Source: Alnus glutinosa
Taxonomy: Eukaryota > Streptophyta > Magnoliopsida > Fagales > Betulaceae
Length of the DNA stretch: 64,000 nucleotides
Assembly: GCF_958979055.1 (NCBI RefSeq)
Contig: NC_084895.1
Coordinates: 21,250,501-21,314,500 of the forward strand
Reading direction: 5' to 3'
Shown here piece by piece: positions 11,976-22,889 of the stretch (the stretch's first letter is position 1; every line of letters starts with the position of its first letter). The notes under the pieces were generated by a model that did not search any database, was not told where the DNA came from, and worked only from the letters and a program-made list of their open reading frames with translations. The translations under genes were made by a program, and so were the position numbers.

Positions 11976-12638
11976 ATGGACTTGGCTGTCTTGGAATCGA
12001 TCCGGCAGCACCTTCTCGGCGATTCCGAAACTACTGGGAGTTTCCCGGCGATGAGTTTCGGCAATGCCCAGGTGGTCAGCAATGTTGTTCTTACCGAGAG
12101 TTGGGGTGCATTGCCGTTTAAAGTCGACGACACAGCAACAACGAGAAGTGAAGTGACGGAGGCGCGTGAACAACAAGCGCCGCGATTTAGGGGAGTGAGG
12201 AGGAGGCCGTGGGGGAAGTATACTGCAGAGATAAGGGACCCAAAGAAGGGCGGCATGAGGGTGTGGCTCGGGACTTACGAAGCGGCTGAGGATGCAGCTT
12301 TGGCTTACGACCAAGCCGCTTTCAAGATGCGTGGCTCGAAAGCCAAGCTCAATTTTCCGCACTTGATTGGATCGAGCAAAGCCGAGCCCGTTAGAGTGAC
12401 TCCCAAGCACCGCCGCTCATTGGAGCCGCTGTCATCATCGTCGGATGATGGCTCTCCGAAGCCGAAGCGGAGCAAGAGTGGCGGTGGCTCGATGGCTCAT
12501 GCCGAGTTGATTTATGAAAGTAGGTCAATAGAGATTTCAATGGCTAATGAATCAGTTGCATGGTGGACTTTTGATCATCTGACTAATGACATCCCTAATC
12601 CCTTCTTTACATATGATCAACAGACAAATTGTAAGTGA
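11976..12638 (+). CDS. AP2/ERF transcription factor, group IXa-like (ERF-A)
   Basis: Intronless 220-residue protein. One AP2 domain lies at about residues 71-130 ([13 protein letters not shown]...LNFPHL) with the ERF-type Asp19 (EIRD). Group IX signature [12 protein letters not shown] is at 41-52. A basic stretch PKPKRSK at 161-167 is a possible nuclear signal. The ERF family binds GCC-box DNA and usually activates defence or specialised-metabolism genes. The start is the first ATG after a conserved leader with TATA box about 120 bp upstream; ERF-B uses the same start. Oddity: residue 83, AP2 position 14, is Thr (ACT, 12222-12224) where ERF proteins normally have Ala, as in ERF-B and ERF-C; this position helps distinguish GCC-box from DRE specificity. 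It might therefore bind with altered affinity. Family assignment is secure; target genes are unknown. Confidence 0.95.
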   Translation: MDLAVLESIRQHLLGDSETTGSFPAMSFGNAQVVSNVVLTESWGALPFKVDDTATTRSEVTEAREQQAPRFRGVRRRPWGKYTAEIRDPKKGGMRVWLGTYEAAEDAALAYDQAAFKMRGSKAKLNFPHLIGSSKAEPVRVTPKHRRSLEPLSSSSDDGSPKPKRSKSGGGSMAHAELIYESRSIEISMANESVAWWTFDHLTNDIPNPFFTYDQQTNCK

Positions 12639-12959
12639 AGGCCTAGCTTATTGTCTTCCCATTAAGCAGATTTTCTTTTTGGGGCTTTAATTTGTCCTTT
12701 TCCCTCTGGCAATATCTTTTAACTGAAATCCCTTTCCATTGATAACCCATTATATTTAATTGCTTTCTAATTATACTCATATATAGTTTTATCAACATAT
12801 AAAAAATTAAGAGTTGAATCTAAGGCATAATTAGTGAACAATATTTGATAAAGTAGGTTATGTTGAATTGATATTCCAGAATTATGTCGTCCAAAATAAA
12901 GAATCTGCTAACCTAGTTTTGTTATTCAGATCTATACAGACAAAGGAATTAAGAACTCT

Positions 12960-14405
12960 GAACGTTTTCAAATCGTAATTTTTTAAAATCGCAATTTATA
13001 AACGATTTATTTTCTGCAATTTAATTTGAATTGCACATTTTATCTACGAAATCGCAATCTCAAACGCACATTTAACGTCCTCAATGTATGACTTCATGCA
13101 CCGATAACAACCAATTCAACTAATTAATCTTCCATAATAGAGACGTTTTGTAGCAGATAGACAGAGCTTTAAGGATCTAATTGCTTGCCTCTCTTGAAAT
13201 TTTGGAGCCATGCATGGCCACAAATTATCTGGTTGTACGTTGTAACCTAAATATATTAGTATAATTCTGAAGTTTTCCATGAGATTATTCAATGGTGGTG
13301 GGTCTTGATCACATTGTATATATGGATAAGAATCATAAGATCTAATACCAGTACTGAAAAGCAACAAAACTGCCGTAGACACGTAAGAGATAAGGTTGGT
13401 TCTGGTTAATTACACCACCTGATCATAAACATAAAGATGTCTCTAGCTCCATTGAACAAAAGCTTATCCTTAATCTTGTTAAGGTAGCCAAATTAACCGA
13501 TCCAGTGACGTTTGAAAGCAAAGAAGTAGACAAAATTCTGTAACTGCTGCTGTTATGACACGACCCACATATTCCAAACTTGTTCAGCACCAAACTACTA
13601 TATATATATATGCGTCGTTCAGAGGCTAATATATTCACAGAAAATACTTGTTCAAATTAAGTAGGCACGAAACTAAGAGAAGTATGAAGGGGGTTAACGT
13701 TGTTATAATTATATCAATGTTGGTGGTGTTAGCCATGGTTCAGCTGTTGTTTAAATAATAAGTTAGTTCTTAGCCTTACAAAAGTTAAACACCTGTTTTA
13801 TGAACATATTCCTACATCAAGGAGAGAAAGATTTATAAGAAGTGCTTTATATTTTGGGTTGTTTAGTAATGTATTAATCTTGCATGTGAACGGAAAACAA
13901 ACATGGCCTTAAGCCTTAAGGGATTAAATATGTTCGGAGGAAGACCTCAAGAGTGGAGGCCGGAAGGTGGATATTATTTTGAGGAGGAGGGATTGGATGC
14001 ATGGAATTAATTTCAGTCCTCACCCAAGACGTACATTAATTTAATTTCTCTCTTGCTACAAACTTTCTTGCCATATTATTATCAATTAAAAATGAGCAAA
14101 TTGAAACACGTTCAAGGCAAATTTTCACACTGGTGTACAAACAAAATAGTCATATATATGATCATGTGGAAGACCAAAAGATGCTCCAAATTAAGGTCTC
14201 TGCAATGCATTGTCAAAATTGCAGGCTCAAATCACGGAAACGCGTCATTATGCTCCTGACCCTCGCTACAAAAAAAACGACAGTTTAATGTTGTTCTAGT
14301 TAGTGTCGTTTTTTATAACTAATTGTCGTCATTTTACTGTTGAAACGTCGTTTCAACGTACAGTACTAAATGAATTAGATATGATCAAGTAAACACTATA
14401 AAAAA
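12960..14405. other. Intergenic spacer after ERF-A
   Basis: AT-rich, with no recognisable gene apart from a 24-codon frame at 13684-13758. 14268-14405 carries fragments with CACTA-like ends (CGCTACAAAAAAAACGACAG at about 14264 and CACTATAAAAAAAA at 14394), probably remnants of another CACTA-type element. Confidence 0.6.
13684..13758 (+). CDS. Tiny ORF resembling an isolated signal peptide
   Basis: 24 codons, MKGVNVVIIISMLVVLAMVQ and four more residues: a positively charged start then a hydrophobic core, like the leader of a small secreted plant peptide, but it ends in TAA before any mature region. It could be the first-exon remnant of a lost cysteine-rich peptide gene, or chance. Unidentified. 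Confidence 0.2.
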   Translation: MKGVNVVIIISMLVVLAMVQLLFK

Positions 14406-14408
14406 AAG

Positions 14409-14759
14409 CACTAAAAAAAAAAAGAGCATTTATTGACAGTTTTTTTCTAGACGGTTTCTAAAACCGTCTAGAAAACATAATTTGTAGACGGTTTTTTTAA
14501 AACCGTCTGTAAAAAAATTATTATGGACAGTTTTTATCAAACCGTCTGGAAAATTGTTTCTCATCAATCCGCTTGATTCCCCTTTATTTCACAATATCCC
14601 TCCGATTTCTTTCTCAACCAAAATCACAACCGTCTGATTAAAACCTTCACGCACACTAGCTGTATTAGTTACATCGATCTCTTAAAACCAGTTTTTAAAA
14701 CCTTCAATTTACGCACACTGTATTCGTAAAACCAGCCATCGATCTGTTTCTCTCTCTCT

Positions 14760-14817
<58 letters not shown>

Positions 14818-15683
14818 CTTCTTCTTCCTCCGGCCCAATCCCCAAATTTATCTCGTCTCTCTCTGTCTCGCTATCTTACTAATCTTTCTTCTTTTGTTGT
14901 TTGTGTTTTTTTTTTTTTATTCCCAGTAGACAACGACGATTCACCCCACCGCCGCAGGACTCGGTCACCGATGACGGAGATCTAGGAGTCGAGGTCTCGC
15001 TGAGGGGCTGGTTTTGACGTCGTGGTGACGGAGATCAAGGCTTCGAACTCCGATCCGCTCCAGGCCCAATTTTTGGAAGATGGGGTTCGATCTTCCACTT
15101 TTTCTCCCCTTTTAAACTCTCGATCTTCCACTTTTTCTCCCCTTTTGAACTCTTGTGGAACTGTGTTGGCCGGATTTTAATGTTGGGTTGGATTTTTTGG
15201 GTTAGATTTTATGGGGGGAGGAAGGGGAAGATTTCGCCGGCCCTTGAAGAAGCTTTCGGCGAGGGAGGAAAAAAAAAAAAGTTTCTAGCGAGGGCCAGAA
15301 ACAGAGCATCGCCGGCGATGGAAAAAAAAAGGCAATAATGTCGGAAACGATAAAAATTATGGACATATTTAGACATTCTGGACGATATTTAGACATTTAT
15401 GGACATATAAGAAATAAATAGAGACAGAAGGAAAAAAAAAATAATAAATAAATAAATTAAGTCTGGATGGTTTTGGGCAAAACCGTCCAGAACTGTTTCT
15501 GGACGGTTTGGACCAAACCGTCTGGAATTCCGGACGGTTTTGCCCAAACCGTCCAAAAATTCATTTAGCGACTTTATATACTGGACGGTTTAAAACCGTC
15601 CAGAAAAAACAGTCTAAAATTGATTCCAGAAGGTTTTTTGGCATTTAAACCGTCCAGGATTTGGTTTTTTTTTTTTTGTAGTG
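14409..15683. mobile_element. Non-autonomous CACTA (EnSpm) element
   Basis: 1275 bp with ends CACTAAAAAA and TTTTTTGTAGTG, flanked by the 3-bp target duplication AAG (14406-14408 and 15684-15686). Both subterminal zones are packed with GACGGTTT/AAACCGTC motifs in both orientations, as expected for CACTA transposase-binding repeats. The centre has a (CT)n tract (14749-14814), a GC-richer stretch (14930-15100, 15230-15320) and a short tandem duplication (about 15088-15150). No transposase ORF. Confidence 0.9.
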
Positions 15684-15763
15684 AAGGGACAATTTGGATT
15701 AATGTTGTAGTTAAAGGAAATGCACACTTTTTGCAAAGATTTATGATCCCATGCACCCTCCAC

Positions 15764-15768
<5 letters not shown>

Positions 15769-15852
<84 letters not shown>
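15769..15852. repeat. (TA)n microsatellite
   Basis: About 42 uninterrupted AT dinucleotides. Long open frames here encode only Tyr-Ile repeats and are not genes. 15853-16369 beyond it is AT-rich spacer in which I see nothing. Confidence 0.95.
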
Positions 15853-15858
<6 letters not shown>

Positions 15859-16369
15859 CAATTTGGGTGAACTTATTTGTAAGGATATATAGATACATGA
15901 TTTTGACATGACAACTCAACATTTGTACGTAATTTGTGTCAATTTCAATAAATTTAAAATATGTTTCCTAAATTGATTTATTTGTGGATAAAATTTGTTA
16001 AATTAAATTACTATTTGTCTCAAAAGTTTGAATTAATAAAAAAAATAAATTCAATTCATAATACAACGAGCTATAAGTGTTAACTAATTAAGTACAACAA
16101 AGTCCTGACATTCAACAACACAGATAAGATTGAAGTGTAAAACCGAACGTCGTTGTGGAGTTCAGTTACATTTGTTATCCATGGATTTGAATATCAAATG
16201 TAGATTAATTATTAGAGAATGAAAATACTTACATTAATTGAAGAATGAAAATCTTGTGCTTGAATCCTTTCTTGGCCGTGTAGGCGCTAGGATGTTTTTG
16301 TACGCTATTGAGAAATTTGTGAACAAGTTCGAAGAAATGAGGGGCTTATGGGGTACACGTACGGCCAAA

Positions 16370-17085
16370 GTGGGTTTTTTTTTATTATTATTATTATTAG
16401 TCTAGGGTTTATTTTCTTCTCCAAATTGGTTAATTAGGTTTAAGAATCCAATTAAAATAGATCTAAAATTTAATTAATTTTAGGAAAATTTGGCAAACTG
16501 TGACAAAAATATTACCCTAGGGTGGGCCACTAGGGCTAGGGCTTTTAGAAGATATATTTTTAAACGGACAGAATTTTCCTCCAACCCAATCTATAAAAAT
16601 AACATGTGTCCTTTAAGCATATGAAAATCACATGCATGCTTTTTTAATAGTAGTGGTAAAGTTTGAAGAAATTTTATAAAAAAAGAAAAAGAAAAAAAAA
16701 TTGTGAATCTCACATACTGTTAAAAAGACATATGTTCCTCACATGTTAAGAGACACGTGTCATTTTTATAGATTAAGTTGGATGAACTTCCTCCAACCCA
16801 GTTTAGAGGAAACCTTTGTCATTTTCAAAATTTGTTTTATAAATTTAATATGCTAAAATGTTGTCTAATTAAAATAAAAATGCATAGGGTAAAGGTTTTA
16901 TGGAACTATGCACATGCATATGCGGCTAAATAGGTGCTTAAAATGTTTTGAAAAATTATTTTCAATGATAACATTATTAATAAAATTAATTAACATATTA
17001 ATGACATGTGAACATTTAATAGGTGCTTAAATGAACATTAATTAACATATTAATCTATGATATGTGATTCATTTAATTAGGTTAG
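16370..17085 (-). repeat. Inverted repeat, right copy (pairs with 6195-6925)
   Basis: Reverse complement of the left copy, ending just before the (TA)n tract that abuts duplication unit B. The pair flanks the whole A unit and its spacer in opposite orientation. Confidence 0.8.
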
Positions 17086-17162
17086 TCTAATCTAAGGTTG
17101 AGATGATAAACTTTTCAAGTGAAACGAATTTATCTAAGACACAAACCCAATTCCTTTGATAT

Positions 17163-17278
<116 letters not shown>

Positions 17279-18971
17279 AGTAATAATATTTAGTAGACAC
17301 TGTTATACAACTGTGATACAACTGAAATGACATGACAGTGAAAATCAGCCTTTGAATTTAACAATGACTTATAAAAAAGAAAAATTAATACATAGCTGAT
17401 TTTCACTGGCACTTCATCTCAATTGTATGGCAGTCATTTAGCAATCTATTAAATATCATTTCTCATATAAAAAACATAAGATAATTTAACCCCTCAATTT
17501 AGTTGATACCCACAAAACTTATAATGCCATGCTCCTTGTCTCTTTCCTCAGTCAATATTATAACAAAATAGGAAATAAATAAGTTGAATCTTTGGTGTTA
17601 ATTGTGTGACTAGTAGATGAAGAACTCAGAAGAGCTGTTATTTTGACTGTGTAAGAGGGTTGGTTGATCTGTGTCGTGGGTGATGAAAAAAAAACTTAAA
17701 GAATGAAGAAAATAATAGTTTAAGGAAACGCAACGATTTTCACATGGCATAAAGACCACAAAAATTAAATAAATAAATAATAAAAGAAAAAAAAATTAAG
17801 CACAATAAATTAATTGCAAATATCTTTCTTTATTGTTATACGTGCGATTATTAAAAATTGGATAATAAACCTGATGAAAGTATCGATATGATAGTTTTTA
17901 TTATAGTTTATTTTGAATACCAATATTATAATTTTTACTATATATAATATCTTCTAAATTGATATGATAATTTACGCGATATTGTTACATCAATAATAAT
18001 TAAATTGAGTAATGCTATTTAATTTTCATAGTTCAAACTCATTTTACATCGAGTAATATGACATATTAGCTATTTAAAACACGTCATGTTAACAACTGTG
18101 AAATTAATGTGATAAATTAATGTAAATAGTAACATTACTCAATTAAATTTAAATGTGTATTTAGTAATTGACGTGGTAAGTATAATGTGGACTTACAAAT
18201 TGTCACGTCAAACACAATCATATATACTTAATTGTTTAATGATTGATGTTGTATTTGTCCCGTAGAGTACTACGACGTCGGTTTATAAAAAAATTCATAA
18301 TAAAAATTATAATACCACTTACATCAATCTTATAGATAAAACTTGCTAACTTTTGAAACTCAACGGAGCAATTTTAGAATTCAAATGCAATTTTAGAATT
18401 AAACTCAGAGTCGGTTTGGTCATGTGATATTGTAAGCTTAAAAGTACCCTTTTAAAAAAAATCTCAAAAAGTATTTTATTTTAAAGTGTATTTTTTAAAA
18501 ATGACAGTATGAAAACATGAAAAAAAATCTATGTTTTCAAAATGCTTAATTCGTTTTTAAAAACACAAGATTTTAAAAGCTAAACTACAATTTTAAAAGT
18601 CAAACTATTATTTTATCAAATATTTAATTGTTTTTTTAAAAATAACACGTACATTTTAAAATTACTATCTTTTAAATCACATATTTTAAAACTGCAAAAT
18701 CAAACGAACGCGTAAAAGTGCAACATTTTAACCTCTAGACCCTAGTAAGAGAACTTTTTTTTACTTTTATAAACATATTGCAAATTTAGAAATGCAAAGT
18801 TCTTTTTTAAAAAAATGCTATACTCTTCACCGTTCACACTCATTTATCATATTGGCTAATATGACGTGTTTTAAGTGATTTTTTTTTTTTTTAAAAAAAA
18901 AAGATATATATGAAAAATCATTTAAAATAGAATTAACCAGTACTATAGAATAAACGTAATAAATAAATATA

Positions 18972-19465
18972 AAGAGTAATTGTAATGGAGCCCCTTTGAT
19001 AAGGATGTGCTGTAAAACTCAACTTTTGCAGCTTCCAATGAAGAATTGACACATCATCTAAACACACAATAAACATTAAACATGAAAACACCGGATTTAT
19101 ACCAAAAAAACTTAACCAAGGACAAAAGAACACTTTTTGAGTTTTATTCTGTACAAAGACCCTACCGAATCTTACATCTTTGTATCTGCGCCTTTGGCTG
19201 ATTTGGTGGCAACGTTCGGCGGAAGAGGAGGCAGTTGTAGGTGGCTTGTTTCAAAGGCTGGTGGGGCAACGCTTAAACCAGCTGGTTAGTTTATTTGTTT
19301 TAAAGAATTAATTGTTTTCATAACTATTGTATTTTGTGAGTTTTAATGACTTGTCTATTTATAATTGATTGCTGTAAAATGAAAAATTTACTACCTATCC
19401 TTATAAAAAGTATTCCCAATCGTATAGTTTTTCTTTTTTCTTCATTTCCTCTCGCAATAAGCAGT
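18972..19465. mobile_element. Unit-B-specific insert, possible TIR element
   Basis: About 490 bp absent at the corresponding site of unit A (near 9870). The two ends are weakly inverted-repeat-like (both contain TAAGGAT about 25-40 bases in). No clear target-site duplication or transposase, so the class is unresolved. Confidence 0.4.
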
Positions 19466-19804
19466 ACTACTGCCGTACTCAACGATAGCAAAGTCAAAAA
19501 AAAATAAAAAAAAATAATGGACGGATTTTTCTTTTTTTCTTTATTCTTTCCACACTATTAATTTTAATGTGGGAAAAAAATGAGAACAGAATGCCTTTCC
19601 GTGGTCTGTTTCATATTACTTTTGACTAAAGTTTTTCAGTTAGGTCACGTTTAGTACGTAACAAGCGAAACCCCATTTCTGATAAACCATTTAAAAAAAC
19701 ACAAAAAAGAAATAAATTTACCAGGGAAAAAAGAATTAAGGATCACGTTTCTTTGACCTAATGGCCTTTTTTCTTTTTCTGCTTCTTTTTTTTTTTTTTT
19801 TTTT

Positions 19805-19868
19805 TTTTAACAATTAGGCTATCTTGGGCTAGATCTCTGGGACACCATGCAAAGCGCACCCTCCATAT
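19805..19868 (-). mobile_element. Truncated SINE remnant in unit B
   Basis: Matches the 3' part of the SINE in unit A (10190-10256); the rest of that SINE and following spacer is deleted here. Confidence 0.5.
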
Positions 19869-20221
19869 AGGTAAAAACAAAATTTACCTATAAGAGTATA
19901 AAATTTATAAAATAAATAAGTTAATAAAATTCAAATATATCGCGCGTGCACGATATAGCTGCGTAAGAGTAGATTTTGCCCTTCTATGCAGCTTAAGAAT
20001 TTAAGGGTGAGTGCTTTCCACGCAATTGAAGATGTTTGAATATGTGTAATGTGAACTATGTTAAAAGGAAGGCAAATGGAGTAGCTCATAAGTTAACCTA
20101 TAAAGCCATTTTTCTTATGGACGAATAAGTTTATGTTTATACTGAAGAATTGTGTTGAACACAATAATCTTTGATTTCAACACCAATAAAAGGATAGTTT
20201 GACCCAATATATATATATACG

Positions 20222-20320
20222 ATTAAATTCATTTTTATTCTTTTCTAGAAGACACCCTTGAATTCCTTAATTCAAGGAATTCAAGGGTGTCTTCTAAAAA
20301 AGAATAAAAATGAATTTAAT
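20222..20320. repeat. Near-perfect 47-bp-arm palindrome
   Basis: Arms 20222-20268 and 20274-20320 are reverse complements with one mismatch around a 5-base spacer. Unit A has only the right-hand arm sequence (about 11060-11105), so the left arm arose by an inverted duplication after the A/B split. Confidence 0.9.
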
Positions 20321-20820
20321 ACCCATCAACTATATATATATATATATATGTAGGACTCTTCAGGTGGGCCGGTTCACCGCTAATCTCTCCCCCGCTTGAT
20401 AACCACCACAACTAACTGGCCAACCACATGGGCAGTTGACCAGTCTTCTCAACTAACCCCCCATAACGAGAGGTTAGGGACTTAGTGTTGATAGAGTAAA
20501 CGGATGCGGTAATTAACTGTTTGCCCGTGAATAAGAACGGGCAGTGCAATGCCTTAAAACAGCTAGCTGCCTAGAGTAGTGACAATAGCTGTACGTTAGG
20601 AAGCAAAAACCACCCTTATTATAGGGTATTGTACACCCTACATGTAGTGATAAATAAACTAAATACCCATGTTTTTAAGGCAAATTTTGTCAAGAAGGAT
20701 GATAAAGGTACAAAAATCCAATATAATATATATGGTATATATCTCCCGGTATAAAACTCTAGTGGAAACTGGTAAGTCAAAAAGAAAACATAAAATAAGA
20801 AGATAATATTAAACTAAACC

Positions 20821-21063
20821 CACGTGCAAACAGCTGATGTGGAGTATTGGCATTATCAGGAGATTTGCGTCACTCCAAATCCACGCGCTTGATCAACCAT
20901 TTAAGAAACAAAAAGTATAACACAAATAAAATAACGAATAATATTTAAATCAACTAAAATAAAAATAATAATAATTAATCGCAAGAGATATGTTCCACGT
21001 GAGTCAGTTTAGAACTTTCGTGCGAAGCACCAAAATAATGCAGTCTCCATCTTCGCTATAAAT
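20821..21063 (+). promoter_or_regulatory. ERF-B promoter: two G-boxes and TATA box
   Basis: CACGTG at 20821-20826 and 20996-21001, TATAAAT at 21057-21063. Both sites and their surroundings are conserved with ERF-A, despite decay of the more distal spacer. Confidence 0.6.
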
Positions 21064-21181
21064 CTAAAACTCTCCAAAGCTGTTTCTCAGTCAACGACGC
21101 AGCTGATCAAAGTCGTTCGAATCGTACGTAAACCTTTTTCACAAGCAAAAGAATTACAACTTTCCATACATAGTAAGATCG

Positions 21182-21847
21182 ATGGACTTGGCTGTCTTAG
21201 AATCGATCCGGCAGCACCTTCTCGGCGATTCCGAAACTACTGGGAGTTTCCCGGCGATGAGCTTCGACAATGCCCAGGTGGTCAGAAATGTTGTTCTTAC
21301 CGAGAGTTGGGGTGCATTGCCGGCGTTTAAAGTCGACGACACGGCAACAACAAGAACTGAATTGACAGAGGCGCGTGAAAAACAAGCGCCGCGATTTAGG
21401 GGAGTGAGGAGGAGGCCGTGGGGGAAGTATGCTGCGGAGATAAGGGACCCAAAGAAGGGCGGCATGCGGGTTTGGCTCGGGACTTACGAAGCGGCTGAGG
21501 ATGCGGCTTTGGCTTACGACCAAGCCGCTTTCAAGATGCGCGGCTCGAAAGCCAAGCTCAATTTTCCGCACTTGATTGGCTCGAGCGGAGCCGAGCCCGT
21601 TAGAGTGACTCCCAAGCGCCGCCGCTCATTGGAGCCGTCGTCATCGTCGTCGGATAACGGCTCTCCGAAGACGAAGCGGAGCAAGAGTGGCGGTGGCTCG
21701 ATGGCTCATGCCGAGTTGATTTATGAAAGTAGTTCAATAGAGATTTCAATGGCTAATGAATCAGTTGCACGGTGGACTTTTGATCATCTGACTAATGGCA
21801 TCCCTAATCCCTTCTTTACATATGATCAACAAACAAATTGTAAGTGA
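21182..21847 (+). CDS. AP2/ERF transcription factor, group IXa-like (ERF-B)
   Basis: Intronless 221-residue paralogue of ERF-A, nearly identical along its length including the C-terminal [13 protein letters not shown]2 domain at about 72-131 with canonical Ala84 (AP2 position 14) and Asp19, so GCC-box binding is expected. The group IX motif reads [13 protein letters not shown] with one extra Ala relative to ERF-A. Basic stretch PKTKRSK follows a Ser-rich linker (residues 152-157). Start chosen as in ERF-A, after the conserved GTAAGATCG leader. Regulation probably shared with ERF-A through conserved G-boxes (inference). It appears to be the more conventional of the two copies. Frames on the opposite strand are shadows. 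Confidence 0.95.
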   Translation: MDLAVLESIRQHLLGDSETTGSFPAMSFDNAQVVRNVVLTESWGALPAFKVDDTATTRTELTEAREKQAPRFRGVRRRPWGKYAAEIRDPKKGGMRVWLGTYEAAEDAALAYDQAAFKMRGSKAKLNFPHLIGSSGAEPVRVTPKRRRSLEPSSSSSDNGSPKTKRSKSGGGSMAHAELIYESSSIEISMANESVARWTFDHLTNGIPNPFFTYDQQTNCK

Positions 21848-22714
21848 AGGCCTTATTGTCTTCCCATTAAGCAAATTTTCTTTTTGGGGCTTTAATTTGT
21901 CCTTTTCCCTCAAGTAATATCTTTTAACTTGAATCCCTTTCCATTGATAACCCGTTATATTTAATTGCTTTCTAATTATATTCATAGTTTGATCAACATA
22001 TAAAAATTTAAGAGTTGAATCTAAGGCATAATTAGTGACCAATATTTGATAAAGTAGGTCATTATGTCGAATCGATATTCCAGAATTATGTCTTCCAAAA
22101 TGAAGACGCTGCTCCTAGCTATTCTTGTTATTCAGATCTATACAGACGAATGAGTTAAAAACTCATAATTGAAGTATGATAATAATAGAAATTCTTTGTA
22201 ATAAATCATAACTTGTTTGCCCTGATTTAAGAAATTTGTTTACATTTAAAATTATTCAAATTCCTTGTAAAGCTCTATAAACCTAGAGCTTAATTTGTAC
22301 ACAATGAAATGAAAAAAGAAAAAGTCATAAAGCTACAGTGGGCAGCGAAAAAAAAAGGTCATCATTTATCATAAAGGAAAATATCCTTACCAAAGTAATG
22401 TGACATTCTACATCGCTTAAGTATAGGAATGGATATAGGAATGTGCTTATATATATAAATACACTCTTCTTGACATAAAGCGTTTTAAAGTTGTGATGGC
22501 CGGCTATGAATCTATCAGAATTTCGCAATTAATTAGCGTGTTTCTGCAAGAGTAATACCAAGATTAGTAACATCTTCGGAAGTCTGGTTCGAAAAGTCAA
22601 AAGCAGACAATATTGTATCATTGAAGGTGGGTCATTACAAGTAATTAATAATAATATTATTGAATCATTAGAACTACTTCAATATAATGTATATTTATTT
22701 TAGTTTAAATTCAC

Positions 22715-22880
22715 GGAATATAATCCTCTCCATTTCAAATAAAATGGAAAGGAGCCGGTTACTTATAAAATAAGGGGCAAATTATACTGTTATTTCATTT
22801 TTATTTTTATTTTGCCCCTTATTTTATAACTATATAACCGGCTCCTCTCCATTTCATTTGAAATTGAGAGGATTTGTTTC
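22715..22880. mobile_element. Mutator-type MITE
   Basis: 166 bp foldback with long inverted arms (ATCCTCTCCATTTCAAAT against ATTTGAAATTGAGAGGAT, then a second paired block around GAGCCGGTTA/TAACCGGCTC). Flanked by an exact 9-bp target duplication TAAATTCAC (22706-22714, 22881-22889), typical of MULEs. Confidence 0.9.
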
Positions 22881-22889
22881 TAAATTCAC

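Larger units (their letters stand above)
7655..12958. repeat. Segmental duplication unit A (paralogue of unit B)
   Basis: Collinear with 17277-22162 from the motif near 7665 to the TTATTCAGATCTATACAGAC block near 12935, including promoter, ERF gene and 3' flank. Differences include a hAT insertion at 7728-7936 (only in A) and about 400 bp at 10256-10655 missing from B. Outside the ERF gene, 7937-11600 holds only AT-rich spacer and the SINE described separately. Confidence 0.85.

Noticed and set aside
12222..12224. Reclassifying ERF-A as a DREB because position 14 is not Ala
   Set aside because: DREBs have Val14 and usually Glu19; ERF-A keeps Asp19 and the group IX N-terminal motif.
11940..12410. 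Antisense frames over the ERF genes (also 21154-21571, 26495-26683, 31718-32274)
   Set aside because: Shadows of the ERF coding frame; they recur in every paralogue only because the sense strand is conserved.
15574..15922. Long open frames through the (TA)n tract
   Set aside because: They encode only alternating Tyr-Ile from the microsatellite; the same holds for 44640-45176.
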